From Jiella avicenniae (GTDB taxonomy: Bacteria > Pseudomonadota > Alphaproteobacteria > Rhizobiales > Rhizobiaceae), in NCBI RefSeq assembly GCF_021390325.1, contig NZ_JAJUWU010000020.1, positions 1-64,000 on the forward strand: a stretch of 64,000 nucleotides of DNA, written 5' to 3'. Every line of letters starts with the position of its first letter. Positions within the stretch are counted from its first letter, which is position 1. The translations under genes and the position numbers were made by a program. Below the pieces are notes generated by a model. That model had not been told where the DNA came from, did not search any database, and saw only the letters and a program-made list of their open reading frames with translations. Below are positions 34,664-42,560 of this stretch, piece after piece.

Positions 34664-36213
34664 TGGCGATCGACACGGCGATCCTCGGCATCGACATCGG
34701 CACGTCCGGCTGCAAGGCGCTGCTGCTCGACGCCGCCGGAACGGTCCTTGCGACCCATACCGCGACATACGACGCGAGCGCCCCGCGGCCGGGCTGGTCG
34801 GAGCAGGATCCGGAAGACTGGATCACCGGCGCGCGAGCCGCCATTTCCGGCGTCCTGGCCAAGCGCCCGGGGACCGGGATCGTCGCGATCGGCCTGTCGG
34901 GCCAGATGCACGGGCTGACGCCGCTCGACGAGGCGCATCGGGTCCTGCGTCCGGCGATCCTGTGGAACGACCAGCGCAACGCCGCCGAATGCGCCGAGAT
35001 GACCGAGGCCGTCGGTGGCCTTTCGGCGCTGCTCGCCGAAACCAACAACCGGATGCTGCCGGGCTACACCGGCGGCAAGATCGTGTGGATGCGCAAGCAC
35101 GAGCCGGAGGCGTATCGCCGGCTGCGCCATGTGCTCAATCCCAAGGACTATCTGCGGCTGCGGCTCACCGGCGAACTGGCGACCGAGGTCTCCGACGCAT
35201 CCGGCACCGGGCTGTTCGACGTCCGCCGGCGGGCCTGGTCGACGAAGGTGGTGGAGGCGGCCGGGATCGATCCGGCCGTGCTGCCGGCCTGTCACGAATC
35301 CCAGGAGGTCTCCGGCCGCGTGTCGGCTTCCGCCGCCGATTTCTTCGGCCTGCCCCAAGGGCTTCCGGTGGTGGGCGGCGGCGGCGATTCCGTCATCCAG
35401 ACCATCGGCGCCGGCGTCATCGATCCCGGCGACCTGCAGACGACCGTTGGGACGGCCGGCATCCTCGCCTGCGCGCTCGCCGCGCCGCGCGACAATCCGG
35501 ATGGCCGGCTGCAGGTTTTCTGCAACGTCGCGCCGGACCGGTGGCATTGCATGGGCGTCTCGCTGAACGCCGGCGGAGCTCTCGCCTGGCTGCGACGGCT
35601 GGCGCAGGGCTTCGGCGATCTCACCGAGAACGGCTGGCACGACATTCCCTTCGACCGCCTGATGGAGCGGGCCGCGGCCAGCACGGCCGGGTCCCGCGGG
35701 CTGATCTTTCTGCCCTATCTGAACGGCGAGCGCTGCCCCTATGCCGATCCCGATGCGCGCGGCGCCTTTCTCGGTCTGACCTCGCGGCACGGCGAGAGCG
35801 ACATGATCCGCAGCGTCCTCGAAGGCGTCGTCTTCGCGCTCCGCGACATCTACGCCCTGATGGCGGAGACCGGCATCGCCGCCGACCGTATCCGCGCCTC
35901 CGGCGGCGGCGCGGCCTCGACCTTCTGGCGGCAGATCCAGGCCGACGTCTTCGGCTGCGACGTCGTCACCACCGAAGGCGCGGCGGAGGGGGGCGCCTTC
36001 GGCGCGGCCATCGTCGCGGGCGTCGGCGTCGGGCTTTGGCCGGATGCGAGCACGGCGGCCGGCCTTTGCCGGACCGTATCGCGGCAGTCTCCGTCGAAAG
36101 ATCGGGGCGTCTACGCCGAGATGTTCGACATCTACCGGAGCCTCTATCCGGCCCTGCAGGCGACGTTCGGAAGGCTGGCCGATCCGGTCTTCGATCGCGA
36201 GGAGCAAGCATGA
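34663..36213 (+). CDS. FGGY carbohydrate kinase (xylulokinase-like)
   Basis: A 516-residue sugar kinase close to XylB. The N-terminal phosphate motif is LGIDIGTSGCKALLLD; SGQMHGLTPLD and ILWNDQR line the sugar site, as in xylulokinases; GGGGDSV holds the catalytic Asp region. It would phosphorylate a ketopentose such as D-xylulose or D-ribulose. Coupled to the aldehyde dehydrogenase before it and the phosphatase after it by overlapping stop and start codons. Confidence 0.9.
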   Translation: MAIDTAILGIDIGTSGCKALLLDAAGTVLATHTATYDASAPRPGWSEQDPEDWITGARAAISGVLAKRPGTGIVAIGLSGQMHGLTPLDEAHRVLRPAILWNDQRNAAECAEMTEAVGGLSALLAETNNRMLPGYTGGKIVWMRKHEPEAYRRLRHVLNPKDYLRLRLTGELATEVSDASGTGLFDVRRRAWSTKVVEAAGIDPAVLPACHESQEVSGRVSASAADFFGLPQGLPVVGGGGDSVIQTIGAGVIDPGDLQTTVGTAGILACALAAPRDNPDGRLQVFCNVAPDRWHCMGVSLNAGGALAWLRRLAQGFGDLTENGWHDIPFDRLMERAAASTAGSRGLIFLPYLNGERCPYADPDARGAFLGLTSRHGESDMIRSVLEGVVFALRDIYALMAETGIAADRIRASGGGAASTFWRQIQADVFGCDVVTTEGAAEGGAFGAAIVAGVGVGLWPDASTAAGLCRTVSRQSPSKDRGVYAEMFDIYRSLYPALQATFGRLADPVFDREEQA

Positions 36214-36899
36214 CGGCCAATGGCCAGATCAAAGCGGTCGTCTTCGACCTCGACGGAACGCTGATCGACAGCGCGCCGGACATCGCGGCGGCCGTCAACC
36301 GCGTCCTCGCCGAGCATGGCTGGGCGCCGCTTGCGACCGCCTACGTCGAGCGGTTCATCGGCGACGGCCCGAAGACGCTGCTTCTCCGGATCCTGCAGGA
36401 GCAGGGCCTGCCGACCGACGACGCCTTCGTGGAGGCCTCCAAGGTCGCCTATCTGAAGAACTACGCCGAGGCGCCGGCGACGCACACGACCTTCTTCGCC
36501 CATGTCGCCGAGGACCTGAAGGCGCTGAAGGCTTCCGGCCTCAGGCTCGGCATCTGCACCAACAAGCCGCACGGCCTGACCCAGACGGTCCTGTCCATCC
36601 TCGGGATCGCCGACCTCTTCGACAGCGCCATCGGCGCCGACGCGGTGCCGCGGCGCAAGCCCGACGCGGCGCATCTTCTCGCCGTCGTCGAGGCCATGGG
36701 TCTCGGCAAGGACGAGATCGCCTATGTCGGCGATACCGACGTCGACAGCGCCTGCGCACGGGGCGCCGGCGTGCCCTTCTTCATCGTCCCGTGGGGTGGT
36801 GGTCCGCACGTCGTCGACGCCGACGCGACCCGGATTTCGCGGCTGCGCGATCTCTTGTTCCACCTCGGCCGGACGAGCCCCGAAGGCGTGCCGGCATGA
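36210..36899 (+). CDS. HAD phosphatase (phosphoglycolate phosphatase-like)
   Basis: A 229-residue HAD-superfamily phosphatase of the Gph type. Motif I is VVFDLDGTLIDS, motif II lies in GICTNKPHG, the motif III lysine in RRKPDAA, and motif IV is YVGDTDVDSACA. It may remove phosphate from 2-phosphoglycolate or from a sugar phosphate that accumulates in this pathway. The ATG overlaps the kinase stop by four bases and its own stop overlaps the RpiR start in the same way. Confidence 0.87.
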   Translation: MTANGQIKAVVFDLDGTLIDSAPDIAAAVNRVLAEHGWAPLATAYVERFIGDGPKTLLLRILQEQGLPTDDAFVEASKVAYLKNYAEAPATHTTFFAHVAEDLKALKASGLRLGICTNKPHGLTQTVLSILGIADLFDSAIGADAVPRRKPDAAHLLAVVEAMGLGKDEIAYVGDTDVDSACARGAGVPFFIVPWGGGPHVVDADATRISRLRDLLFHLGRTSPEGVPA

Positions 36900-37735
36900 T
36901 CCAGAGCCTTCTCCATCAGATCCGGGAGGAAATGCCGAAGATGGCGGCGGCGGAACGCCGGGTGGCGGAAGCGGTCAACGCGAAGCCCAACGACGTCATC
37001 CACATGAGCATGGCGGTCCTCGCCAAGGACTGCCGCGTCAGCGATCCGACGATCATCCGCTTCTGCCGGCGCTTCGGCTTCGAGGGCTACCAGGACTTCA
37101 AGGTCAATCTCGCCCAGAACATCGTGCCCCGGGCGCCGTTCCACTACGACAAGATCACCGCCGACGACACGGTCGAGAACATCGTCCGCAAGACCTGCGA
37201 GAATTCGCTCAGCGCCATCCAGCGGGCGCTGGAGGACCTCGTCCCGGCGCAGATCGAGGCCGGGGCGAAGGCCATCCACGCCGCCTCCTGGCTGGCGATT
37301 TACGCGACCGGCATCTCCGAGGTGACGGCGATCGATGCCGAGCACAAGTTCCAGCGTCTCGGCTTTCGCTGCTCGGCCATTCTCGGCGAGAAGCGCCAGC
37401 GCACCCAGGCGGGCTTCGCGCGGCCCGGCGAACTGGCCATGATCTTCTCCCAGTCCGGCGCGACGCGGCAGATGGTCGAACTCGCCAAGGCGACGCGGGA
37501 GCAGGGCGCGACCGTGCTGTCGATCACCGCCGGCGACACGCCGCTGACGGTGGTGAGCGATCACGTGATCGCCGTGACGCCCTACGACCACACCGAACTC
37601 CTGACGCCTCTGGCCTCGCGGCTGAACCATCATCTGGTGGTCAACATGCTGGTCACGGCCATCGCCGTGATGACCGGCAACGAATTCCCCGACCAGCTGC
37701 CGGCGCTCGATTCCTGGCTGACGGAAAAGCTTTGA
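36896..37735 (+). CDS. RpiR/MurR-family transcriptional regulator
   Basis: A 279-residue regulator. The N-terminal HTH_6 domain (MSMAVLAKDCRVSDPTIIRFCRRFGFEGYQDFK) is typical, and the C-terminal half is a SIS sugar-phosphate-binding domain (LAIYATGISEVTAIDAEHKFQRLG; AMIFSQSGATRQMVELAK). It probably senses a sugar phosphate made by the neighbouring kinase. Four copies of a TAG-N5-CTA-type palindrome in the gaps of this locus are its likely targets. It is unusual in being translationally coupled to the enzymes it may control. Confidence 0.93.
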   Translation: MIQSLLHQIREEMPKMAAAERRVAEAVNAKPNDVIHMSMAVLAKDCRVSDPTIIRFCRRFGFEGYQDFKVNLAQNIVPRAPFHYDKITADDTVENIVRKTCENSLSAIQRALEDLVPAQIEAGAKAIHAASWLAIYATGISEVTAIDAEHKFQRLGFRCSAILGEKRQRTQAGFARPGELAMIFSQSGATRQMVELAKATREQGATVLSITAGDTPLTVVSDHVIAVTPYDHTELLTPLASRLNHHLVVNMLVTAIAVMTGNEFPDQLPALDSWLTEKL

Positions 37736-37772
37736 CGCGGCCTCAGAGCCGCGCCCGATCGAAGGATTTCAC

Positions 37773-38483
37773 ATGACGCAAGACGACGCCAAGCGCTTGG
37801 CCGGCATCAAGGTGATCGACACCTATGTGCGCGACGGAATGAAGCTCGGCCTCGGATCGGGCACGACCTCGCACATCTTCGTGCGGGAGCTCGGCGCCCG
37901 GGTCGCGGGCGGCCTGAAGCTCACCTGCACCACCACGTCGAACAGCACCAGCGCGGTGGCGCGCGAGGTGGGCATCGAGCTGACCGACGTCAACGACATC
38001 GACATGCTGGACCTGACGGTCGACGGTCCCGACGAGATCGATCGCCGGTTCCGGATGATCAAGGGCGGCGGCGCCTGCCTGTTGTGGGAGAAGATCGTCG
38101 CGCATGCCTCCCGCCGCATGGTCACGATCTGCGACGAAACCAAGATCGTCGACACGCTGGGCCGCTTTCCGCTGCCGGTCGAGGTCGTCCAATACGCCTG
38201 GAAGCAGACCGAACGCGCCATCCGCCGCACCTTGCCCGGCTACGGCGTCGCCGGGACCGAACTCGTTCGGCGCATGAAGGACGGTGCGCCGGTCGTCACC
38301 GACAGCGGCAATTTCATCATCGACTGTCACTGCGGTTCGATCGGCGATGCCGAGGGGCTGGAGGTGGCACTCAACATGATCCCGGGAGTGGTGGAGAACG
38401 GCCTCTTCACCCGGGAGTCCAGCGCCATGGTCGTCGGCTGCTTCGACGGAACCGCCTATGTGAGCGAGCGGCCGGTGGCCTGA
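37773..38483 (+). CDS. rpiA: Ribose-5-phosphate isomerase A
   Basis: A 236-residue RpiA. The phosphate loop is GLGSGTTSHIF and the catalytic region DLTVDGPDEIDRRFRMIKGGGACLLWEKIVA keeps the key Asp, Lys and Glu residues; NGLF near the C-terminus is also conserved. It interconverts ribose 5-phosphate and ribulose 5-phosphate. VDGPDEI in place of the usual VDGADEI and GSGTTS in place of GTGSTA suggest a locus-specific paralogue rather than the housekeeping copy. RBS GAAGGA precedes ATG 37773. Confidence 0.92.
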   Translation: MTQDDAKRLAGIKVIDTYVRDGMKLGLGSGTTSHIFVRELGARVAGGLKLTCTTTSNSTSAVAREVGIELTDVNDIDMLDLTVDGPDEIDRRFRMIKGGGACLLWEKIVAHASRRMVTICDETKIVDTLGRFPLPVEVVQYAWKQTERAIRRTLPGYGVAGTELVRRMKDGAPVVTDSGNFIIDCHCGSIGDAEGLEVALNMIPGVVENGLFTRESSAMVVGCFDGTAYVSERPVA

Positions 38484-38493
38484 ACGGGAGTAA

Positions 38494-38510
38494 ATCTAGT
38501 TTTACGAGAT
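38494..38510. promoter_or_regulatory. RpiR-type operator candidate, site 3
   Basis: ATCTAG-TTTTA-CGAGAT, one mismatch in the arms, lies eleven bases after the rpiA stop in the gap before the sugar-binding protein gene. Confidence 0.6.
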
Positions 38511-38653
38511 GCGACGCGACTGCGCGAACGAGTTCGCTCGCCCATGCTGTCCTCGGTATACTGACGACGATGGTCGAACTACTGAAATGACTGAACAAAA
38601 TCGATGAAATGTCGCTCTTTGCCGACGAGGCGGCTTGACGGCGCGCAGGTCGC

Positions 38654-38683
38654 ATGATGTAAAACGGCATAGTAAAACTACAT
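38654..38683. promoter_or_regulatory. RpiR-type operator candidate, site 4 with tandem half-match
   Basis: GCATAG-TAAAA-CTACAT (38667-38683) keeps the TAG/CTA arms and A-rich centre. Directly before it, ATGATG-TAAAA-CGGCAT (38654-38670) has the same centre with weaker arms, offset by 13 bases. The pair lies 27 bases before the binding-protein ATG. Confidence 0.6.
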
Positions 38684-38709
38684 ACGCATCGGATCCATGG
38701 GAGGACAAA

Positions 38710-39795
38710 ATGCTCAAGAAATTCGACGTCTCGCGCCGCTCCGTCCTGAAGGGCGGGCTCGCCCTCGGCGCCGCCAGTCTCGGCATGCCGGGCTTTGCGA
38801 AGGCTGCCGACCGCGTCTTCGTGCCGTTCAGCAACAAGAGCCTCGACTACTATTTCTTCGTCATCCAGGAAGAGGCGGTGCGGCGCGCCGTCGAGGGGCG
38901 CGAGTGGGAGTTCCAGGCCACCAACGCCAACTTCGACAACACCCGCCAGCTCGAGCAGTGGCAGAGCCTCCTCTTGAGCCAGCCCTCGGCCATCGTCTGC
39001 GACCCGATCGACAGCCAGGCGATCGCCTCGTCGATCGCCCGCTACAACCAGCGCAAGGTGCCGGTCGCCATCATCGACACGCCCGCCGACGGCGGCGACG
39101 TGGCGATCACCGTCTCCTTCGACAACTACCAGGGCGGCGTCATGGCCGCGCAGGAGATCGTCAAGCGGCTGGAGCAGAAGTACGGCAGCAAGAAGGGCAC
39201 GGTGCTCAACTGTTTCGGCGCCCTGCAGAGCGTCGCCTGGCGCCTTCGCAAGGAGGGCTTCGAGGCCGAAATGGGCAAATATCCCGACATCAAGCTACTC
39301 AGCCGTCCGACCGAGGGTCAGCTCGACCTCATGCTGTCGGTGACGTTGTCGACTCTTTCGGAATATCCGGATCTCGACGCCGTCCACGCCCCGAGCGACA
39401 GCCCGGCCCGCGGGATCGCCACCGCGTTGCAGCAGCGCGACCGCTGGAAGAAGGTGGGCGAGGAAGGCCACGTCGTCTTCATCAACATCGACGGCGAGCC
39501 GATCGCGCTGCAACTGATCAAGGAAGGCTACATGGACGCCTGCGTCTCGCAGGATCCGATCGCCTACGGCCAGATTGCCGTCGACATGCTCGAAAAGCAC
39601 GCGATGAAGGGCGAGGCGGTCCCGCTCGGCGCCTACGAGAACGACAAGTACTTCTGGGAAAAGGGCGAGATCGTCGATTCCAAGACCGGGCCGGCACTCG
39701 TCATCCCGCCCTTCGTCATCGATGCCTCGAACGCCGAGGACGAGCGCCACTGGGGCAACATCGCGGAACAGGAGTGGGGCATCGCCTACAAATAG
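38710..39795 (+). CDS. Sugar ABC transporter substrate-binding protein (ribose-type)
   Basis: A 361-residue type-I periplasmic binding protein. The N-terminus has a twin-arginine signal (SRRSVLKGGLALGAAS, cleavage near FAKAAD). The central fold is of the Peripla_BP_4 type: QWQSLLLSQPSAIVCDPIDS and KVPVAIIDTPADGG. Its start at ATG 38710 follows GGAGGACAAA. Two RpiR-type sites lie upstream and a strong hairpin downstream. The cargo is probably the pentose or pentitol handled by the preceding enzymes. Confidence 0.92.
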   Translation: MLKKFDVSRRSVLKGGLALGAASLGMPGFAKAADRVFVPFSNKSLDYYFFVIQEEAVRRAVEGREWEFQATNANFDNTRQLEQWQSLLLSQPSAIVCDPIDSQAIASSIARYNQRKVPVAIIDTPADGGDVAITVSFDNYQGGVMAAQEIVKRLEQKYGSKKGTVLNCFGALQSVAWRLRKEGFEAEMGKYPDIKLLSRPTEGQLDLMLSVTLSTLSEYPDLDAVHAPSDSPARGIATALQQRDRWKKVGEEGHVVFINIDGEPIALQLIKEGYMDACVSQDPIAYGQIAVDMLEKHAMKGEAVPLGAYENDKYFWEKGEIVDSKTGPALVIPPFVIDASNAEDERHWGNIAEQEWGIAYK

Positions 39796-39808
39796 ACCGA
39801 CCGGTCTC

Positions 39809-39836
39809 CGGCATGCGGGCGACGGCCCGCATGCCG
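39809..39836 (+). terminator. Intercistronic hairpin after sugar-binding protein gene
   Basis: CGGCATGCGGGC and GCCCGCATGCCG form a perfect 12-base stem with a GACG tetraloop, 14 bases after the stop. There is no T-run. It should protect the upstream message or cause partial termination, keeping binding protein above ATPase. Confidence 0.7.
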
Positions 39837-39867
39837 CGACATGGGTGGATGAGGCAGGGAGAGCCGG

Positions 39868-41385
39868 GTGGAGCACATGACAGTCGGCAATGCCGGGACG
39901 GCCGACGCCGATATCCTGCGCATTGCCAATCTCACCAAGACATACGGGCGGTTCTCGGCCCTCAAATCCGTCAGCCTCGCGGTCCGCCGCGGCTCGATCC
40001 ACGGCCTGCTCGGCGAGAACGGCGCCGGCAAGAGTACGCTCGTCGGCATGATTTCCGGCCAGCGGCAGCCGACCGGCGGCACCATCCGGTTGAACGGCGT
40101 CGAGGTGCAGGGCCACGACGTCAAGGAGATGGAGAAAGCCGGCGTCTTCCTGGTGACCCAGGAGCCGATGATCATCGATCACATGAGCGTCGCCGAGAAT
40201 CTCCTGCTCGGAATCTGGCCGCGCAAGGGCTGGATGATCGACTGGAAGCGGCTTCGCCGGGACGCGGCGCGGATGCTCGAGGACACGGGCATCGATCCGT
40301 CCCAACGGGCCGGCACGCTCGACGCGGTGGCGCGCCGCAAGCTGAACATCCTCAGGGCGATGTTCAGCGGCGGCAAGGTCGTCATCCTCGACGAGCCGAC
40401 CGCCTCGCTCGACGTCGAGGCCCGCCAGCAGCTCTTCGCCTTCATGCGCCGCCTCAAGGCCGAAGGCGTCACCTTCGTCTTCATCTCGCACTACAACGAC
40501 GAGATCCTCGAAATCTGCGACGCCGTCAGCGTCCTGCGCGACGGCGAGCTTGCCGGCGGTTCGGACGACGTCGGCGAGATGACCTCGGACATGCTGTCCG
40601 AACTCGTGCTCGGCCGTGGCCTGTCATTGTTTCAGCGCAAGCGACGGGAGTTCGACCCCGACGAGCCGGCGATCGTCGTCGAAGGCGTTCGCGCCCGCAA
40701 CGTCGCCGTCGATGCCTTCCGCATCCACCCCGGCGAGATCGTCGGCTTTGCCGGCCTGCCCGGCGCCGGCGCCAAGGAGTTCGCCCGCTGCCTCTTCGGG
40801 CTCGTCCATGCCAAGGCCGGAACGATGCAACTGGAGCCCGGCTCGCAGACGAGCGGCCTTCCCGGCCATCCCTTCGAGGCCTACCGGCGCGGCATCGCGT
40901 TCCTTTCCGACGACCGGCGCAAGGACGGTCTGGTGGGGCATCTGTCGATCGGCGCGAACATGTCCCTGTCGTCGCTGCCGGCGCTGTCGCGCCGCGGTTT
41001 CGTCGACGAGGAGGCGGAGCGGTCGATGATTTCGCGCTATTTTGCCAGCATGGGCGTCAAGGCGCCGAACCCGGACGTCGCCATCGATACGCTCAGCGGC
41101 GGCAACCAGCAGAAGGTCTGCCTCGGGCGCGTCCTCGCGACGGAACCGAAACTTCTGATCCTCGACGAGCCGACGCGTGGCATCGACGTCGGCGTCAAGC
41201 AGGACGTCCACCGGATCATCGACGATCTGAGCCGCGAGGGCGTCGCCGTGATCGTCGTCACGACGGATTCCGACGAGATGATCCGCCTGGTCGACCGGGT
41301 CTGCGTGTTTTCGGAAGGCCGCATCGTCGGGGAGCTGACGGGGGAGGCGATCAGCAAGGACCGTCTCCGGCAGATCAGCGGCTGA
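39868..41385 (+). CDS. Sugar ABC transporter ATPase, two-domain (RbsA-type)
   Basis: A 505-residue protein with two fused ATPase domains. The first has Walker A GENGAGKST, and an unusual signature region (DAVARRKLNILRAM) before VVILDEPTASLD. The second has the degenerate P-loop GLPGAGAKE usual for this family, LSGGNQQKV and LILDEPTRGIDVG. The start is GTG 39868, preceded by GGGAGAG; ATG 39877 has too little space for the ribosome site. Confidence 0.92.
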   Translation: MEHMTVGNAGTADADILRIANLTKTYGRFSALKSVSLAVRRGSIHGLLGENGAGKSTLVGMISGQRQPTGGTIRLNGVEVQGHDVKEMEKAGVFLVTQEPMIIDHMSVAENLLLGIWPRKGWMIDWKRLRRDAARMLEDTGIDPSQRAGTLDAVARRKLNILRAMFSGGKVVILDEPTASLDVEARQQLFAFMRRLKAEGVTFVFISHYNDEILEICDAVSVLRDGELAGGSDDVGEMTSDMLSELVLGRGLSLFQRKRREFDPDEPAIVVEGVRARNVAVDAFRIHPGEIVGFAGLPGAGAKEFARCLFGLVHAKAGTMQLEPGSQTSGLPGHPFEAYRRGIAFLSDDRRKDGLVGHLSIGANMSLSSLPALSRRGFVDEEAERSMISRYFASMGVKAPNPDVAIDTLSGGNQQKVCLGRVLATEPKLLILDEPTRGIDVGVKQDVHRIIDDLSREGVAVIVVTTDSDEMIRLVDRVCVFSEGRIVGELTGEAISKDRLRQISG

Positions 41386-41446
41386 GGCCGCGTCGAATAC
41401 GGCTCGAGGCTCTCGACGCCCCGCCGACACCATCAGGAGTTCGATC

Positions 41447-42445
41447 ATGAGCAACGTTTCGATCAAGGCGGAAGCGGCGCCCGGACCGCGCAGCGGCACC
41501 TCCAACCGGGCCATCGTCGGCTGGGTCCTGCACAACGTCGTGTGGATCTGGCTGGCGATCCTGGTCGTGTTCTTCGGCCTGTTCAACTCGTTCTTCTTCA
41601 CCGTCTTCAATTTCCAGAACATCATGGTCCAGGCGACCGTGCTCGGCATGCTGGCCACTGCGGTCGCCCTGCCGCTGCTCGTCGCCGAGATCGACCTGTC
41701 GATCCCGGCCAATCTCGGCTTCTCCTCGGCCGTCGGGGCGCTCGCCGTCACCGATTACGGCGCGCCCTGGTGGCTGGGTGCGCTGCTTGGCGTCGTCGTC
41801 GCGACGGCGATCGGCTTTTTCAACGGGCTGTGCATCACCCGCCTGCGCATGGTCTCGCTGATCCAGACCCTGTCGATGATGATCATCCTGCAGGGCGCGC
41901 TCCTGGCGCTCACCCAGGGCAAGACGATCACCAGCCTGCCGGACGGCTATACCTGGATCGGCCAGGCGACGATCGACGGCTGGCCGGTCATGCCGCTGGT
42001 CTTCGTCGTCGCCCTGATCTTCATGGCCGTTCTCCTGCGGCGCACCGTCCTCGGCCGCAGCATCTATGCGGTCGGCGGCAATGCCGCGGCGGCCAATTCC
42101 GCCGGCATCCGCGTCGACCGCACCAAGATCGTCGCCTTCACGATCGCCGGCTTCCTGGCCGGGATCGGCGGCTATCTGCTCGCCTCCTGGCAGATGGCGA
42201 TCACCTCCAACCAGGGCAGCAGCTTCCTGCTCTACGCGATCGCGGCGCCCATCATCGGCGGCGTCAGCGTCTTCGGCGGACGCGGCAACGTCGTCGGCGT
42301 GTTCGGCGGCGTCATGCTGCTGACCGTCATCCAGGTGGGCCTCGCGATCATCGCCGTCCCGTCCTTCTATGTCGGCATGATCGGTGGCGTGATGATCTTC
42401 ATCGCCGTGGCCATCGACGCCATCCGGGTGCGCTATTTCCAGTAA
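41447..42445 (+). CDS. Sugar ABC transporter permease (RbsC-type)
   Basis: A 332-residue permease with 8-10 helices. GRSIYAVGGNAAAANSAGIRVDRTK is the conserved cytoplasmic loop of the family, and IGGVSVFGGRGNVVGVFGG is the second marker. It completes the importer with the preceding ATPase and binding protein. GGAG lies seven bases before ATG 41447. Confidence 0.93.
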   Translation: MSNVSIKAEAAPGPRSGTSNRAIVGWVLHNVVWIWLAILVVFFGLFNSFFFTVFNFQNIMVQATVLGMLATAVALPLLVAEIDLSIPANLGFSSAVGALAVTDYGAPWWLGALLGVVVATAIGFFNGLCITRLRMVSLIQTLSMMIILQGALLALTQGKTITSLPDGYTWIGQATIDGWPVMPLVFVVALIFMAVLLRRTVLGRSIYAVGGNAAAANSAGIRVDRTKIVAFTIAGFLAGIGGYLLASWQMAITSNQGSSFLLYAIAAPIIGGVSVFGGRGNVVGVFGGVMLLTVIQVGLAIIAVPSFYVGMIGGVMIFIAVAIDAIRVRYFQ

Positions 42446-42560
42446 CGGATAGGGCTGCGACGCATCCGTCGGGGAGCCGAACGAGCGGATTCGGCCTTGC
42501 CCCCGCGGCGCGACTGCGCTCTCTGTGGGTCCACTCACGACACTGCATACGGGAAACGCC

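Noticed and set aside
38697-41450. A 917-codon plus-strand frame over the sugar-binding protein and RbsA-type genes.
   Set aside because: Shifted shadow of two genuine genes; it reads arginine-rich throughout and has no motif.
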